Below are positions 18,954 to 28,037 of a DNA stretch of 64,000 bases, piece after piece (positions within the stretch are counted from its first letter, which is position 1; the number at the start of each line of letters is the position of its first letter). The notes beneath the pieces are model-generated. The model saw only the letters and a program-made list of their open reading frames with translations. It made no database searches and was not told the origin of the DNA. This stretch comes from Flavobacterium limi (GTDB taxonomy: Bacteria > Bacteroidota > Bacteroidia > Flavobacteriales > Flavobacteriaceae), in NCBI RefSeq assembly GCF_010645075.1, contig NZ_JAADZV010000004.1, forward strand, positions 248,001 to 312,000, in the 5' to 3' direction. Position numbers and translations under genes: made by a program.

Positions 18954-20540
18954 ATGAAAAAAATACTCTTCCTACTTTTTACAGGACTAACTGTCAGCGT
19001 CTCAAATTCTCAGGAAGTTTCTGACGCTATACGATACGCACAAGACAATATAGCAGGAACCGCCCGTTTTAGAGCAATGGGTGGTGCCTTTGGAGCACTT
19101 GGCGGAGATTTATCATCTTTATCTGTCAACCCTGCAGGATCTGCTATTTTTTTGAACAATCAGGTTGGTCTAACTTTTAGTAATCAAAATATCAAAAATA
19201 ATTCTGATTATTTTAGTAACCAGACCAACGACAAGAAAAACTCTTTTATTCTAAACCAAGCCGGAGCTATTTTTGTCTTTAATGATCGTAATCCGAATAG
19301 TAACTGGAAAAAAATTGCAATTGGAGCTACCTATGAAAACACGAATAATTTCAACAATAATATTTTTTCAGCCGGAACTAATCCTGAAAACTCTATAGAC
19401 GGTTATTTTTTAGATTATGCGAATTATGGCAATGGAGGAGCGCCAGTACCTTTTGATCTCATTGCCAATAATGACATTAATAACACTTACCGGAATTTAG
19501 GATCAAGTTTACCAAACGGACAATACCCAAACTTAACAGGATATACTGCTCAACAAGCGTATTTAGGATATCAGGGCTTTATAATAGATCCTGATACAAA
19601 CGCCCCAAACAGTCCCTATCATACAAATATCCCTAAAGGCTATATCCAAAGAGATCGCGATTTTTATCAGGAAAACGAAATTTACAGCAGAGGATATAAT
19701 AGCAAATTAAGCTTTAACATTGCAACTTCCTACAAAGACAGAATTTATCTGGGAGCCAATCTAAATGTTCATGTTACCGACTATAGAAGGTCCAGCAGTT
19801 TTTATGAACAAAATGATAATCCGCTTGAATCAAGAGAAACGATATCTCAATTGCGTTTCAATAATGAATTATACACCTACGGAAACGGCTTTTCTTTTCA
19901 ATTAGGAGCTATTGGCAAAGTTACTGAAGCATTTAGGCTTGGAATAGCGTATGAATCAAACACCTGGTATGAATTATATGATGAAATTTCTCAAAGTCTT
20001 TTTACCACGAGACAAGCAGATGGCGGTCCTGAACTTAATGCGGAGGTTTTTCCTGATATAATCAATATATATGATTCTTACACTTTGCAAACTCCGGGGA
20101 AATTCACTTTTAGCGGCGCATATATCTTTGGAAAATCAGGACTAATTAGTATTGATTATTCTATTAAGGATTATGCAAATACTAAGTTTAAACCAACCAA
20201 TAATTCTGGATTTAGAGATTTAAATGACACCATGAACAGTGAACTAACTTCAAATGGAGAACTCAGAATTGGTGGTGAATTCAAAATCAAGCGAGTTAGC
20301 CTACGTGGTGGTTATCGTTTTGAAGGAAGTCCATATAAAGATGAAAAAACAATTGGTGACCTAAACAGCTACTCAGCAGGTTTAGGATATAATTTCGGAT
20401 CCACCAAATTAGATTTGGCTTATTCATACACTGAAAGAGACTCAAATCAGCGCTTTTTTGAGGCTGGATTATTTGATGGTGCAGCAAACATTACATCCAA
20501 ACTTAACAATGTCACGCTTACTTTATTATTTGAATTGTAA
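18954..20540 (+). CDS. FadL/OmpP1-type outer-membrane transport protein
   Basis: 528 residues with a cleaved signal (MKKILFLLFTGLTVSVSNSQ). The mature N-terminus (DAIRYAQDNIAGTARFRAMG, then GGAFGALGGDLSSLSVNPAG) is the hallmark of the Bacteroidota OmpP1/FadL/TodX-like family. The remainder is alternating strands with aromatic girdles, ending LNNVTLTLLFEL, a barrel-type C-terminus. Family members move hydrophobic compounds such as fatty acids across the outer membrane. Flavobacterial members are often called hemin receptors without proof. It probably shares a transcript with the preceding lipoprotein. Confidence 0.88.
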   Translation: MKKILFLLFTGLTVSVSNSQEVSDAIRYAQDNIAGTARFRAMGGAFGALGGDLSSLSVNPAGSAIFLNNQVGLTFSNQNIKNNSDYFSNQTNDKKNSFILNQAGAIFVFNDRNPNSNWKKIAIGATYENTNNFNNNIFSAGTNPENSIDGYFLDYANYGNGGAPVPFDLIANNDINNTYRNLGSSLPNGQYPNLTGYTAQQAYLGYQGFIIDPDTNAPNSPYHTNIPKGYIQRDRDFYQENEIYSRGYNSKLSFNIATSYKDRIYLGANLNVHVTDYRRSSSFYEQNDNPLESRETISQLRFNNELYTYGNGFSFQLGAIGKVTEAFRLGIAYESNTWYELYDEISQSLFTTRQADGGPELNAEVFPDIINIYDSYTLQTPGKFTFSGAYIFGKSGLISIDYSIKDYANTKFKPTNNSGFRDLNDTMNSELTSNGELRIGGEFKIKRVSLRGGYRFEGSPYKDEKTIGDLNSYSAGLGYNFGSTKLDLAYSYTERDSNQRFFEAGLFDGAANITSKLNNVTLTLLFEL

Positions 20541-20601
20541 TTAGAAATTAAAATAGAGGAATGAAGATTTCCGTCTGGTCTTTACCTGGCGGATTTTTTT
20601 T

Positions 20602-20673
20602 AGCCCTGATGGAAGCGGCATCCTTTTGTGGTGGGGTTCACCACAAAAGATATAGCGGACAGCAGGATTAGCT
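20602..20673 (+). repeat. Structured dispersed repeat, copy A
   Basis: A conserved 5' block (AGCCCTGATGGAAGCGG) and 3' block (ATAGCGGACAGCAGGA, then TTAGCT) enclose a perfect 11-base stem (20623-20633 with 20639-20649) with a 5-base loop. A second copy lies at 42812-42885 with a different but still paired stem. It lies 82 bases before rimO, on the same strand. Confidence 0.8.
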
Positions 20674-20728
20674 TCATAAAAAACGCCTAAATGAAAACCT
20701 AAACAAGCGGTGTTTGAATAAAAAAGTG

Positions 20729-20736
20729 TAATTTTG
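20729..20736 (+). promoter_or_regulatory. Possible -7 box of rimO promoter
   Basis: TAATTTTG matches TAnnTTTG, 19 bases before the rimO start. No TTG is seen at the preferred upstream distance. Confidence 0.35.
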
Positions 20737-20755
20737 CACTCCAATTTATAATAGT

Positions 20756-22069
20756 ATGAGAACCAAGTCTTTAAAAAAGAACAAAATTAACGTAATCACT
20801 CTTGGGTGTTCAAAAAATGTATATGACAGTGAAGTGCTTATGGGTCAGCTTCGTGCCAATGGCAAAGAGGTACAACATGAAGCCCCTGAAAAAGAAGAAG
20901 GAAACATTATCGTAATCAACACCTGTGGTTTTATTGACAATGCAAAAGCAGAATCAGTAAACATGATTTTGGAATATGCCGATAAAAAAGACAAAGGTTT
21001 AGTAGACAAGGTATTTGTAACTGGATGTTTATCTGAACGCTACAGACCTGATTTAGAAAAAGAAATTCCGAATGTAGATCAATATTTTGGAACTACAGAA
21101 CTGCCTCAGCTTTTAAAAGCTTTAGGAGCAGATTATAAACATGAATTATTAGGAGAACGCTTAACAACTACTCCAAAAAATTACGCCTATTTAAAAATTG
21201 CTGAAGGCTGTGACAGACCATGCAGCTTCTGCGCTATTCCACTAATGCGCGGTTCCCATGTTTCGCAACCAATTGAAAAATTAGTTAAGGAAGCACAAGG
21301 TTTAGCTAAAAACGGAGTAAAAGAATTGATTCTGATTGCTCAGGATTTAACTTATTATGGTCTTGATCTTTATAAAAAGAGAAATCTGGCAGAACTTTTA
21401 GAAGCATTGGCAACAGTTGAAGGAATTGAGTGGATTCGTCTACACTATGCCTATCCTACTGGTTTCCCGATGGATGTTTTGGAATTAATGAAACGTGAAC
21501 CAAAAATCTGCAATTACATTGATATTCCGTTACAACATATATCTGACAGCATTTTAAAATCGATGCGCCGCGGAACAACTCAGGCTAAAACTACTCAGTT
21601 ATTGAAAGATTTTAGAGCTGCTGTTCCGGGAATGGCAATCAGAACGACATTAATTGTTGGATATCCCGGAGAAACTCAGGAAGATTTTGAGATTTTGAAA
21701 GATTTTGTTCAGGAAATGAAATTTGACAGAATGGGTTGTTTTGCATACTCTCATGAAGAAAACACTCATGCTTACCAATTAGAAGATGATGTACCTGCAG
21801 ATGTAAAACAAGCCAGAGCCAATGAGATTATGGAATTGCAATCGCAGATTTCATGGGATTTGAATCAGGAAAAAGTAGGGCAGGTTTACAAATGTATCAT
21901 TGACAGAAAAGAAGGTGCTCATTTTGTAGGAAGAACAGAGTTTGACAGTCCCGATGTTGACAATGAAGTTTTGATAGATGCATCAAAACATTATGTTAAA
22001 ACTGGCGAATTTGTTAATATAAGGATAATAGAAGCAACAGAATTTGATTTATACGGAGAACCTGCTTAA
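20756..22069 (+). CDS. rimO: Ribosomal protein S12 methylthiotransferase
   Basis: 437 residues, the usual length. It has an N-terminal UPF0004 domain with three Cys for the auxiliary cluster (C18, C57, C91) and a radical SAM domain with canonical CX3CX2C (C152, C156, C159; EGCDRPCSFCAIPLMRG). A C-terminal TRAM domain follows. The LGCSKNVYDSE start distinguishes RimO from MiaB. It methylthiolates an aspartate of ribosomal protein uS12, using two iron-sulfur clusters and SAM. A structured repeat element lies upstream, and a small secreted-protein gene follows. Confidence 0.96.
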   Translation: MRTKSLKKNKINVITLGCSKNVYDSEVLMGQLRANGKEVQHEAPEKEEGNIIVINTCGFIDNAKAESVNMILEYADKKDKGLVDKVFVTGCLSERYRPDLEKEIPNVDQYFGTTELPQLLKALGADYKHELLGERLTTTPKNYAYLKIAEGCDRPCSFCAIPLMRGSHVSQPIEKLVKEAQGLAKNGVKELILIAQDLTYYGLDLYKKRNLAELLEALATVEGIEWIRLHYAYPTGFPMDVLELMKREPKICNYIDIPLQHISDSILKSMRRGTTQAKTTQLLKDFRAAVPGMAIRTTLIVGYPGETQEDFEILKDFVQEMKFDRMGCFAYSHEENTHAYQLEDDVPADVKQARANEIMELQSQISWDLNQEKVGQVYKCIIDRKEGAHFVGRTEFDSPDVDNEVLIDASKHYVKTGEFVNIRIIEATEFDLYGEPA

Positions 22070-22113
22070 ATTTACCGTAACAGATTTTTTAATTTCAATT
22101 TAGAAGTACTTTT

Positions 22114-22644
22114 ATGAAACTTATACAATCTTTTTTTCTTTTAGTTTTTTTATTAAGCATAAATTTTGTTTCGGCTCAATATGGAAACGGATATAACAAC
22201 GGCTATGGTAATGGCTATGGCGGAAGAGGCGGTGGAATGGGCATGGACAGAAGTATGATGCAGGGTCCGCAAAGCAGTCCGAGTAAACCAAAAGAAGTAC
22301 CCGTTGAGGAAACAGCTGCTAAAATTGTAGAACAGATGAAACCTGAAGTAAATCTTGATGAATTGCAGGTTATTGCGATTACAAATGTTTTAGCTGACAG
22401 CATGAGAGAGCAAGGTGTTCTGTTAAAAAATGAAAGCAGCAGTCAGGATCAGAAAATTGAGCAGATAAATGCACTAAGAGAGGCTACTACAAAAAAAATA
22501 ACCGCTTTTTTAAATCCAGCACAAGTAGAAAAGTACACCACTTTTATGAGTAATTTTAAAGAAATCAAAAAAACAAAATCAAAAAAGAAGAAAGACAAAA
22601 AGGAAGTAAAAGAAGATACTGAGGAAACAAAGCCTGCAGAATAA
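22114..22644 (+). CDS. Small secreted protein of unknown function
   Basis: 176 residues with a Sec signal (MKLIQSFFLLVFLLSINFVSA). A short Gly/Tyr/Asn-rich stretch (YGNGYNNGYGNGYGG) and a Met-rich segment come next. Residues about 65-145 form a helical region resembling small periplasmic proteins whose helices end in LNPAQVEKYTTFM. The tail is very rich in Lys and Glu. I do not recognise a characterised family. It is 44 bases after rimO and probably periplasmic. Confidence 0.7.
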   Translation: MKLIQSFFLLVFLLSINFVSAQYGNGYNNGYGNGYGGRGGGMGMDRSMMQGPQSSPSKPKEVPVEETAAKIVEQMKPEVNLDELQVIAITNVLADSMREQGVLLKNESSSQDQKIEQINALREATTKKITAFLNPAQVEKYTTFMSNFKEIKKTKSKKKKDKKEVKEDTEETKPAE

Positions 22645-22678
22645 ACTCTCTATACTTAACCATAAATGTAATTAAAAC

Positions 22679-23590
22679 ATGTTAAAAAAACATTTTTATT
22701 ATCTGATTTCAACTATTATTATTACTTCCTGCGGAACAAAAAATCCATATAAAACTACTGAGAAAGTTTACGACCAAAAACTTAAAACTTTAGAAACTCA
22801 AATTACAAGTAAAGAAGTTCAGCCTATACCACCTGTTGTACCACCCGTAGTTATTGATACTACTTATGCTTCACAATTGGGAATAGTAAAAGATACACTT
22901 TCAAAAACTGGATCTACCGTTTTATTGAATGGTATTAACACAGAATGGGTAGGAACTGTCAATTTTAATTTAAGAAAACCAAGTTTTGTCATTATTCACC
23001 ATACTGCACAAGATTCTTTGCAACAAACTATAAGTACATTTACAAAAACCAGAACACAGGTTAGTGCCCATTATATCATTTCTGAAAACGGAAAAGTTGT
23101 TCAGATGCTCAATGATTATTTGAGAGCCTGGCACGCCGGAGCCTCTAGCTGGGGTAAAAACACTGATTTAAATTCTTCTTCAATAGGCATCGAACTTGAC
23201 AATAATGGTTTCAAACCTTTTACAGAAGCACAAATCAGTAGCTTAGTTGCTCTTTTGACCAAATTGAAAAAAGATTATAACATTCCGACGCAAAACATAT
23301 TAGGCCATGCTGATATTGCCCCAGGCAGAAAACAAGACCCGAGTGCCTTATTTCCATGGAAAACATTAGCAGAAAAAGGCTTTGGAATATGGCCCGATGA
23401 GATTTTAGAAGAAGCTCCTTTTGATTTTAAAATCGAACCTGCCCTGCGAATTATTGGTTACAACACCAAAAATCTTTCAGCAGCGATTCAGGCTTTTAAA
23501 TTGCATTACATCCAAACTGACACAAGTTCTGTTTTAGACCGTAAAACTATTGATACTATCTATTCGATTTATAAAAAGCAAGTTCAATAG
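22679..23590 (+). CDS. N-acetylmuramoyl-L-alanine amidase lipoprotein
   Basis: 303 residues with a lipoprotein signal (IIITSC, Cys18) and a Pro-rich linker. An amidase_2/PGRP-type catalytic domain covers about residues 95-240. Zinc ligands are suggested by FVIIHHTA (H107/H108) and by LGHADIAPGRKQDPSALFPW. The family cuts the amide between MurNAc and L-Ala in peptidoglycan. The C-terminal 60 residues (AAIQAFKLHYIQTD) resemble a peptidoglycan-binding helix bundle seen in AmpD/AmiD-like enzymes. It is anchored in the envelope and likely acts in wall recycling. A strong terminator follows. Confidence 0.92.
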   Translation: MLKKHFYYLISTIIITSCGTKNPYKTTEKVYDQKLKTLETQITSKEVQPIPPVVPPVVIDTTYASQLGIVKDTLSKTGSTVLLNGINTEWVGTVNFNLRKPSFVIIHHTAQDSLQQTISTFTKTRTQVSAHYIISENGKVVQMLNDYLRAWHAGASSWGKNTDLNSSSIGIELDNNGFKPFTEAQISSLVALLTKLKKDYNIPTQNILGHADIAPGRKQDPSALFPWKTLAEKGFGIWPDEILEEAPFDFKIEPALRIIGYNTKNLSAAIQAFKLHYIQTDTSSVLDRKTIDTIYSIYKKQVQ

Positions 23591-23606
23591 CAAATAAATA
23601 AACTTT

Positions 23607-23643
23607 AAAAAATGCGTTTTTGATCATTCAGAACGCATTTTTT
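23607..23643 (+). terminator. Terminator of the amidase gene
   Basis: A 12-base stem (AAAAAATGCGTT at 23607-23618 with 23632-23643) followed by a T-run, 17 bases after the stop codon. Confidence 0.85.
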
Positions 23644-24039
23644 TTATTGAAAACTAATCCGAGCCTTTTTAGTAATTATTACTTATTTAATTCATAATTA
23701 AAGGCACAATTTATCTAATGTTTTAAACATATTTATACATCTAAACGTAAGAATACAAAATTTGCTATTTACAGGAACTAAAACTAGCTCATATACACGT
23801 TTTATACTTTTCTTTATAGTTATAATAATTTGAGTGAGTTAAAAAAATAAACTATAAAATCTTTCATGAATCACATTTCGATTCGGAATAACGTCTCTTA
23901 CATATTTGCTATTTAATCTAAATTTAGAAGACATATTAAGCAAAAAACACAACTCTTAGAACAATATCGAAGTAAGATTATACTATTAACCAACATAGCT
24001 TGATTTGAAACAAATCATTTCGAATAGCACCAATAAAAA

Positions 24040-24072
24040 AAGCTGCCAAAAATTTATAATTTTTGACAGCTT
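24040..24072 (-). terminator. Terminator of the porin gene
   Basis: A 14-base stem with one mismatch (24040-24053 with 24059-24072) followed on the minus strand by a T-run. It ends the leftward gene at 24138. Confidence 0.8.
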
Positions 24073-24137
24073 CCAAAAAAAAAAAAAAATATCAATCTTT
24101 ATCTCTTTTCAGAAAGAGTATGTTTTAATGTTAAATA

Positions 24138-25163
24138 TTAGAATCCGTAAACTAAAGCTATAAGTACCTGAGAAGCCGATTTTGCAGGAGCTAAATCAGA
24201 ATCCACAAACATAACTTCATCTGAATTAGAATCAAGTCTAAATTCAGGAATAATAGTCAAACCGTTTATCTTGTAATTTCCTGATAAAGTAAAAGCTGTA
24301 ACATCTGTATCTAAAGAACCTTCTTTGGATTTAAAGTATTCTGCACGCACTCCTAAAGCAAAAGCATCACTAATTGCATAAGATGGATATAAAGCTCCTC
24401 CTGTATAACCAACATCACCTTCGTTTGAAAAATCAGCTGCATTTAAACCTAATTTAAATTTATCCGTTAATTGAAATGTGGCAGTCAAATCGACAATAGT
24501 ACCACTTACAGATCCATCCATAAAGTTCAAATAAGCACTTGCTTTATCAGTTACGTAAGATAATTGACCCCCTACGGCATTTAATCCTTTTTGCGAATCG
24601 GCTTTGTAGGTATTCCAGGAGTCATTAAATACACCTAACATTGCACCAAATTTCTCAGTTATAGCATAATTTGCTTTAACACCTGCATTTTGAAATGGTC
24701 CATTAGTGAATAAATAAGAAGTAGAGTAGTGAAAGTTACCTACAGGTGATATCACCTCGTATCCAATAAATGTCCCCATATAACCTGCAGTCAGACTAAG
24801 TTTATCAGTAACTGCATAGCTTGCATACAAGTTTTGGATGTGGAACGAATTGTCCGCATTTGAAGTACTTCCATCACCATTTGGCAAAGATTGGTATTGA
24901 CCTCTTGGCCCAAAAGAAATTTCACCAACAAAAGAAATATTTTTTATTTTTTTCTTCAAAGCAATATCTAGCATTCCTAAAGAAACTGAATTCTGATCTG
25001 TTGCGAAACTTGTTGGGATATTAGGCACTTTAGCAAAATCATATTTGTAATATATATCCCCTGAACCTGTAATTTCTAAAGGAGTAGTTTCTGAGGTTTC
25101 ATCTTGAGCGAATGCAAAACTTGTTGTTAAGGCTAATGATAAAATACATAATAATTTTTTCAT
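24138..25163 (-). CDS. Outer-membrane beta-barrel porin (OmpL/BBP2-like)
   Basis: 341 residues with signal peptide MKKLLCILSLALTTSFAFAQ. The mature protein is made of amphipathic strands separated by short turns (FHIQNLYASYAVTDKLSLTAG, YLFTNGPFQNAGVKANYAIT), ending VLIALVYGF with the terminal Phe of barrel proteins. The pattern fits the putative beta-barrel porin-2 family. It probably forms a diffusion channel in the outer membrane; the substrate is unknown. It is monocistronic, with a hairpin terminator downstream and a 579-base gap upstream. Confidence 0.8.
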   Translation of the reverse strand: MKKLLCILSLALTTSFAFAQDETSETTPLEITGSGDIYYKYDFAKVPNIPTSFATDQNSVSLGMLDIALKKKIKNISFVGEISFGPRGQYQSLPNGDGSTSNADNSFHIQNLYASYAVTDKLSLTAGYMGTFIGYEVISPVGNFHYSTSYLFTNGPFQNAGVKANYAITEKFGAMLGVFNDSWNTYKADSQKGLNAVGGQLSYVTDKASAYLNFMDGSVSGTIVDLTATFQLTDKFKLGLNAADFSNEGDVGYTGGALYPSYAISDAFALGVRAEYFKSKEGSLDTDVTAFTLSGNYKINGLTIIPEFRLDSNSDEVMFVDSDLAPAKSASQVLIALVYGF

Positions 25164-25742
25164 GTGTAAATTGGTTTTAGTTATTAAATTGATTCTGGTT
25201 AGTTAAATTTTTATCTCTTGTTGTATAATTAGGATTTCACTTTTTTAAATTTCAATTCTCCCTAAATCATCATCATTTTCTTCAGCGAATTTATTAACTT
25301 TTGTATGAGTAGAATAATCCAAATCTACTTTTTTGATATTTTGAAAGCAGAATTACGGATTACAAAAATTAAATTGAAAATAATCATTTTTTGATATTTA
25401 TAAGGATGGCTTTTTAAAAATTCGACAACACATTTTTCAATATTTATCCTAAAAAAACAGGGTTTATAAATTTTAAAATACTAAAATAGCTACTTTTTCA
25501 GTCTATTTTTTAAAATAAAAAACAACACACCCTAAAAAAAACAGGGGTAAAGTAAAAAATAAAACAAAAACAAATAATTCCTACCAAAGATTGATACTAA
25601 ATAACAACTAAAAAGCATTCAGATAAAATTCCTACAAAAAAACACATGAGATCAGCTTAGAAGATTACCAGTCAAAAACCTTTTAAAATAGAGAAAGCCT
25701 GTTCAAATGAACAGGCTTTCTTAAATCTAAAAATAACTGATA
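25164..25742. other. Intergenic region without a gene
   Basis: 579 bases between the start of the porin gene and the end of the GH5 gene. The GH5 terminator lies at its right end. Most of it is very AT-rich. A short direct repeat (CCTAAAAAAACAGG-like) occurs at about 25448 and again at 25531. A CAAATCTA at about 25320 would read TAGATTTG toward the porin, a possible -7 box without a good partner. No coding remnant is seen. Confidence 0.55.
25693..25720 (-). terminator. Terminator at the end of the SusC-to-GH5 operon
   Basis: A perfect 13-base inverted repeat (25693-25705 with 25708-25720) lies 22 bases beyond the GH5 stop codon. Confidence 0.85.
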
Positions 25743-26705
25743 CTACTTCTGACCATTGTATTTTATTAAAAACTCGCGAACTTTAATTCCTGACTCTTTC
25801 AGATCAGTATCCTTCCATTTTCCTTCCGATTTTGCAGATTTTTTCAATATTGAACAGGTTTCATCTTTATCAGAAACCGACCAGGTAATCCAGCTTAACT
25901 TTCGGGATTCCATCCAATCGATATATTCCTGCCAAGCATTCATATTTAAAGGTCCGTCTCCAGTAGCCTCCATACCGGCTGATTCTGAAATAAAAATCGG
26001 AAGTCCGTTTTTGATTGCTTCATCTGTCCTGTCCCTTAATTCTTTTCCATGCGTTGCAGCGTAAAAATGCATCGTATACATTATATTAGTGTATCCTAAA
26101 ATAGGATCCGCTGCCGGAAGATGAACATCCTGATCCCAGTGAGGAGATCCAACCAGAATAATATTTTTAGAATCATTACTTCTTATTACCTTAATAACTT
26201 CTTCAGCATACGCCTTAATTTGTGGCCAGGTTTCATCATCCGGTTCATTGAAAACCTCATAAATAATATTTGGATACTTCGAATACTTTTTAGACATCTC
26301 AGCAAAAAAGGCTTTTGCTTCTTCTAAATTTATATTATGACTGTGCCAGTCTATAATTACATAAATGTCAGATTTTATAGCTCCTTTTATAACCGTTTCT
26401 ATTTTGTCTATTGAAAATTGAGGTTCTTTCATATAAGACATCTGACCTAATTCAATTCCCATAGCCACCCGAACAACATTGCACTTAAAATCCTTTTTAA
26501 GCCAGGAAACCGCTTTTTCATTGTAAAATCTTGGCCACATGCTGTGCCAGCCAAAACTCATCCCACGCAGAACTACCGGATTATTACTTTGATCAACCAA
26601 TTGAGTTCCCTGAACGCTTAACTGACCGTGTTTTTTTACGAATTGAGCTTTAGTAATTGAAAATATCAATAACAGAGAAAGCACAAAAAATACATTTACC
26701 TTCAT
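25743..26705 (-). CDS. GH5 endo-glycanase, probable GH5_2-type
   Basis: 320 residues with a Sec signal ending ITKAQ. The GH5 TIM barrel covers nearly the whole protein. Conserved features are RGMSFGWHS (47-55), NVVRVAMG, DWHSHN (119-124), the acid/base Glu154 in EVFNEPD, and the nucleophile Glu241 in IFISESAGM. Family 5 subfamily 2 enzymes are mostly endo-beta-1,4-glucanases, but in this mannan locus it may cut glucomannan; which one is not decided by sequence. The usual SEWG around the nucleophile is SESA here. It lies 10 bases after the GH27 gene in the same operon. Confidence 0.88.
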   Translation of the reverse strand: MKVNVFFVLSLLLIFSITKAQFVKKHGQLSVQGTQLVDQSNNPVVLRGMSFGWHSMWPRFYNEKAVSWLKKDFKCNVVRVAMGIELGQMSYMKEPQFSIDKIETVIKGAIKSDIYVIIDWHSHNINLEEAKAFFAEMSKKYSKYPNIIYEVFNEPDDETWPQIKAYAEEVIKVIRSNDSKNIILVGSPHWDQDVHLPAADPILGYTNIMYTMHFYAATHGKELRDRTDEAIKNGLPIFISESAGMEATGDGPLNMNAWQEYIDWMESRKLSWITWSVSDKDETCSILKKSAKSEGKWKDTDLKESGIKVREFLIKYNGQK

Positions 26706-26715
26706 AACATTTTTT

Positions 26716-27948
26716 TTATGGGATTAATCGTAATGTGATAACATCATGAGAAGCAAGATCGGCCACGAAACTCTTTTTAGTATTTCCGGCTTCTTTATTT
26801 TTCCAAAGATCTTTCAGTTTGTAAACTGTTTTTTCAAAATTTGCTTCATACCCAAAATCCAGATCTTTTATTAAATGCTTTTTCCAGTCAAAGTTGATTT
26901 TTTTGGCAACATCACTTCTGTTTAAAAAAGTAACAGCCCAATTCCCGTCAGATAATGGTTTTACCCAAACTTCCAATCCGTCCTCTGCCAGATATTTAAA
27001 CCCCTGAATACCTAATTTGTCCTGATTTACAGAAATCAATTCCTTATTGGTTAAAATTGTTAATGTTTCTTTTGACATCTTTCTGTAATCATTTCCACTG
27101 AACAACGGTGACGCGAGCATGCACCATAAACTAAAATGCGCCTTATCTTCGGTGTCATTCATTTCATTCCCTACTTCCATCATATCAAAATCATTCCAGT
27201 GATCAGGTCCGGAATATTTACGGATATCTTTACGCATGTCTGCAATTTTCATAAATCCCCAGGATGACCAATTTTCCGGGTGCTTAAATTCGCAATCAAA
27301 ACACGGATAAATATCTCCTGAAATTCTCCAAAGATTTCCTACTGGTTTTCCCCACTCCCAAGGCTGATTATCCCCCCATTCGCAGAGGCTAAACATTATA
27401 GGTCTCCCGGCAGTTTTTAATGCATTACTCATTGTTGTATAGGCCTCAGGAGCAGTAATCCCTTTTGTATTGCACCAGTCGTATTTCAGGAAATCAATTC
27501 CCAATTTCGCATAAAATCGGGCATCCTGATACTCATAACCGCGAGTTCCCGGATATCCGGCACAAGTTTGCGTTCCTGCACAATTGTATAACCCAAATTT
27601 CAGGCCTTTGCTATGCACATAGTCTATTACAGCTTTCATTCCGTTAGGAAATTTAACTGGATCCGGCACTAAATCTCCATTTACATCCCGTTCTTTCGCC
27701 ATCCATCCATCATCTAATACAATATAGTTGTAACCAGCAGCTGCCAAGCCTGAAGAAACCATAATATCTGCTGTTTCTTTTACCAGTTTTTCATCAATAT
27801 TGGTTGCAAAAGTATTCCATGAGTTCCAGCCCATGGGCGGAGTAATTGCCAGTCCTTCAAATTTTCCGGCAGATTGTGTATGGGTATTTCCCTGGCTGAA
27901 TACACCAATTGAAAAACTCAAAGCCAATACTAAAATTATCTTTTTCAT
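26716..27948 (-). CDS. GH27 alpha-galactosidase
   Basis: 410 residues with signal MKKIILVLALSFSIGVFSQ. GH27 motifs are complete: TPPMGWNSWNTF (36-47), VLDDGWM (77-83), FLKYDWC with nucleophile Asp157, WRISGDI with acid/base Asp212, and WNDFDMMEVGN (251-261). A C-terminal beta-sandwich domain follows from about residue 320. It removes alpha-1,6-linked galactose from galactomannan oligosaccharides, most likely in the periplasm. It sits between the surface glycan-binding protein gene and the GH5 gene of the SusCD operon, preceded by a hairpin at 27975-28010. Confidence 0.94.
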   Translation of the reverse strand: MKKIILVLALSFSIGVFSQGNTHTQSAGKFEGLAITPPMGWNSWNTFATNIDEKLVKETADIMVSSGLAAAGYNYIVLDDGWMAKERDVNGDLVPDPVKFPNGMKAVIDYVHSKGLKFGLYNCAGTQTCAGYPGTRGYEYQDARFYAKLGIDFLKYDWCNTKGITAPEAYTTMSNALKTAGRPIMFSLCEWGDNQPWEWGKPVGNLWRISGDIYPCFDCEFKHPENWSSWGFMKIADMRKDIRKYSGPDHWNDFDMMEVGNEMNDTEDKAHFSLWCMLASPLFSGNDYRKMSKETLTILTNKELISVNQDKLGIQGFKYLAEDGLEVWVKPLSDGNWAVTFLNRSDVAKKINFDWKKHLIKDLDFGYEANFEKTVYKLKDLWKNKEAGNTKKSFVADLASHDVITLRLIP

Positions 27949-27974
27949 TTTTTTTAATTTAAAACACTTTATAA

Positions 27975-28010
27975 AAAATGTTCCCTAATTTTTCAATCAG
28001 GGAACATTTT
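27975..28010 (-). terminator. Intra-operon hairpin between glycan-binding protein and GH27 genes
   Basis: A perfect 12-base inverted repeat (AAAATGTTCCCT at 27975-27986 with 27999-28010), with T-rich sequence after it on the minus strand. It may attenuate transcription or shield the 3' end, so that SusCD and the binding protein are made in excess over the enzymes. Confidence 0.7.
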
Positions 28011-28037
28011 AGACTAACTCAAAATCAAACAAATTAT

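Larger units (their letters stand above)
23591..24137. other. Intergenic region without a gene
   Basis: 547 bases between convergent genes. It holds the amidase terminator at the left and the porin terminator at the right. Between them (about 23650-24030) I see only AT-rich sequence with stops in all frames and a small palindrome (24001-24017). There is no sign of a gene remnant. Confidence 0.6.

Noticed and set aside
23650..24030. Remnant of a transposase gene in the gap
   Set aside because: I find no translated similarity or terminal inverted repeats; the stretch is simply AT-rich.
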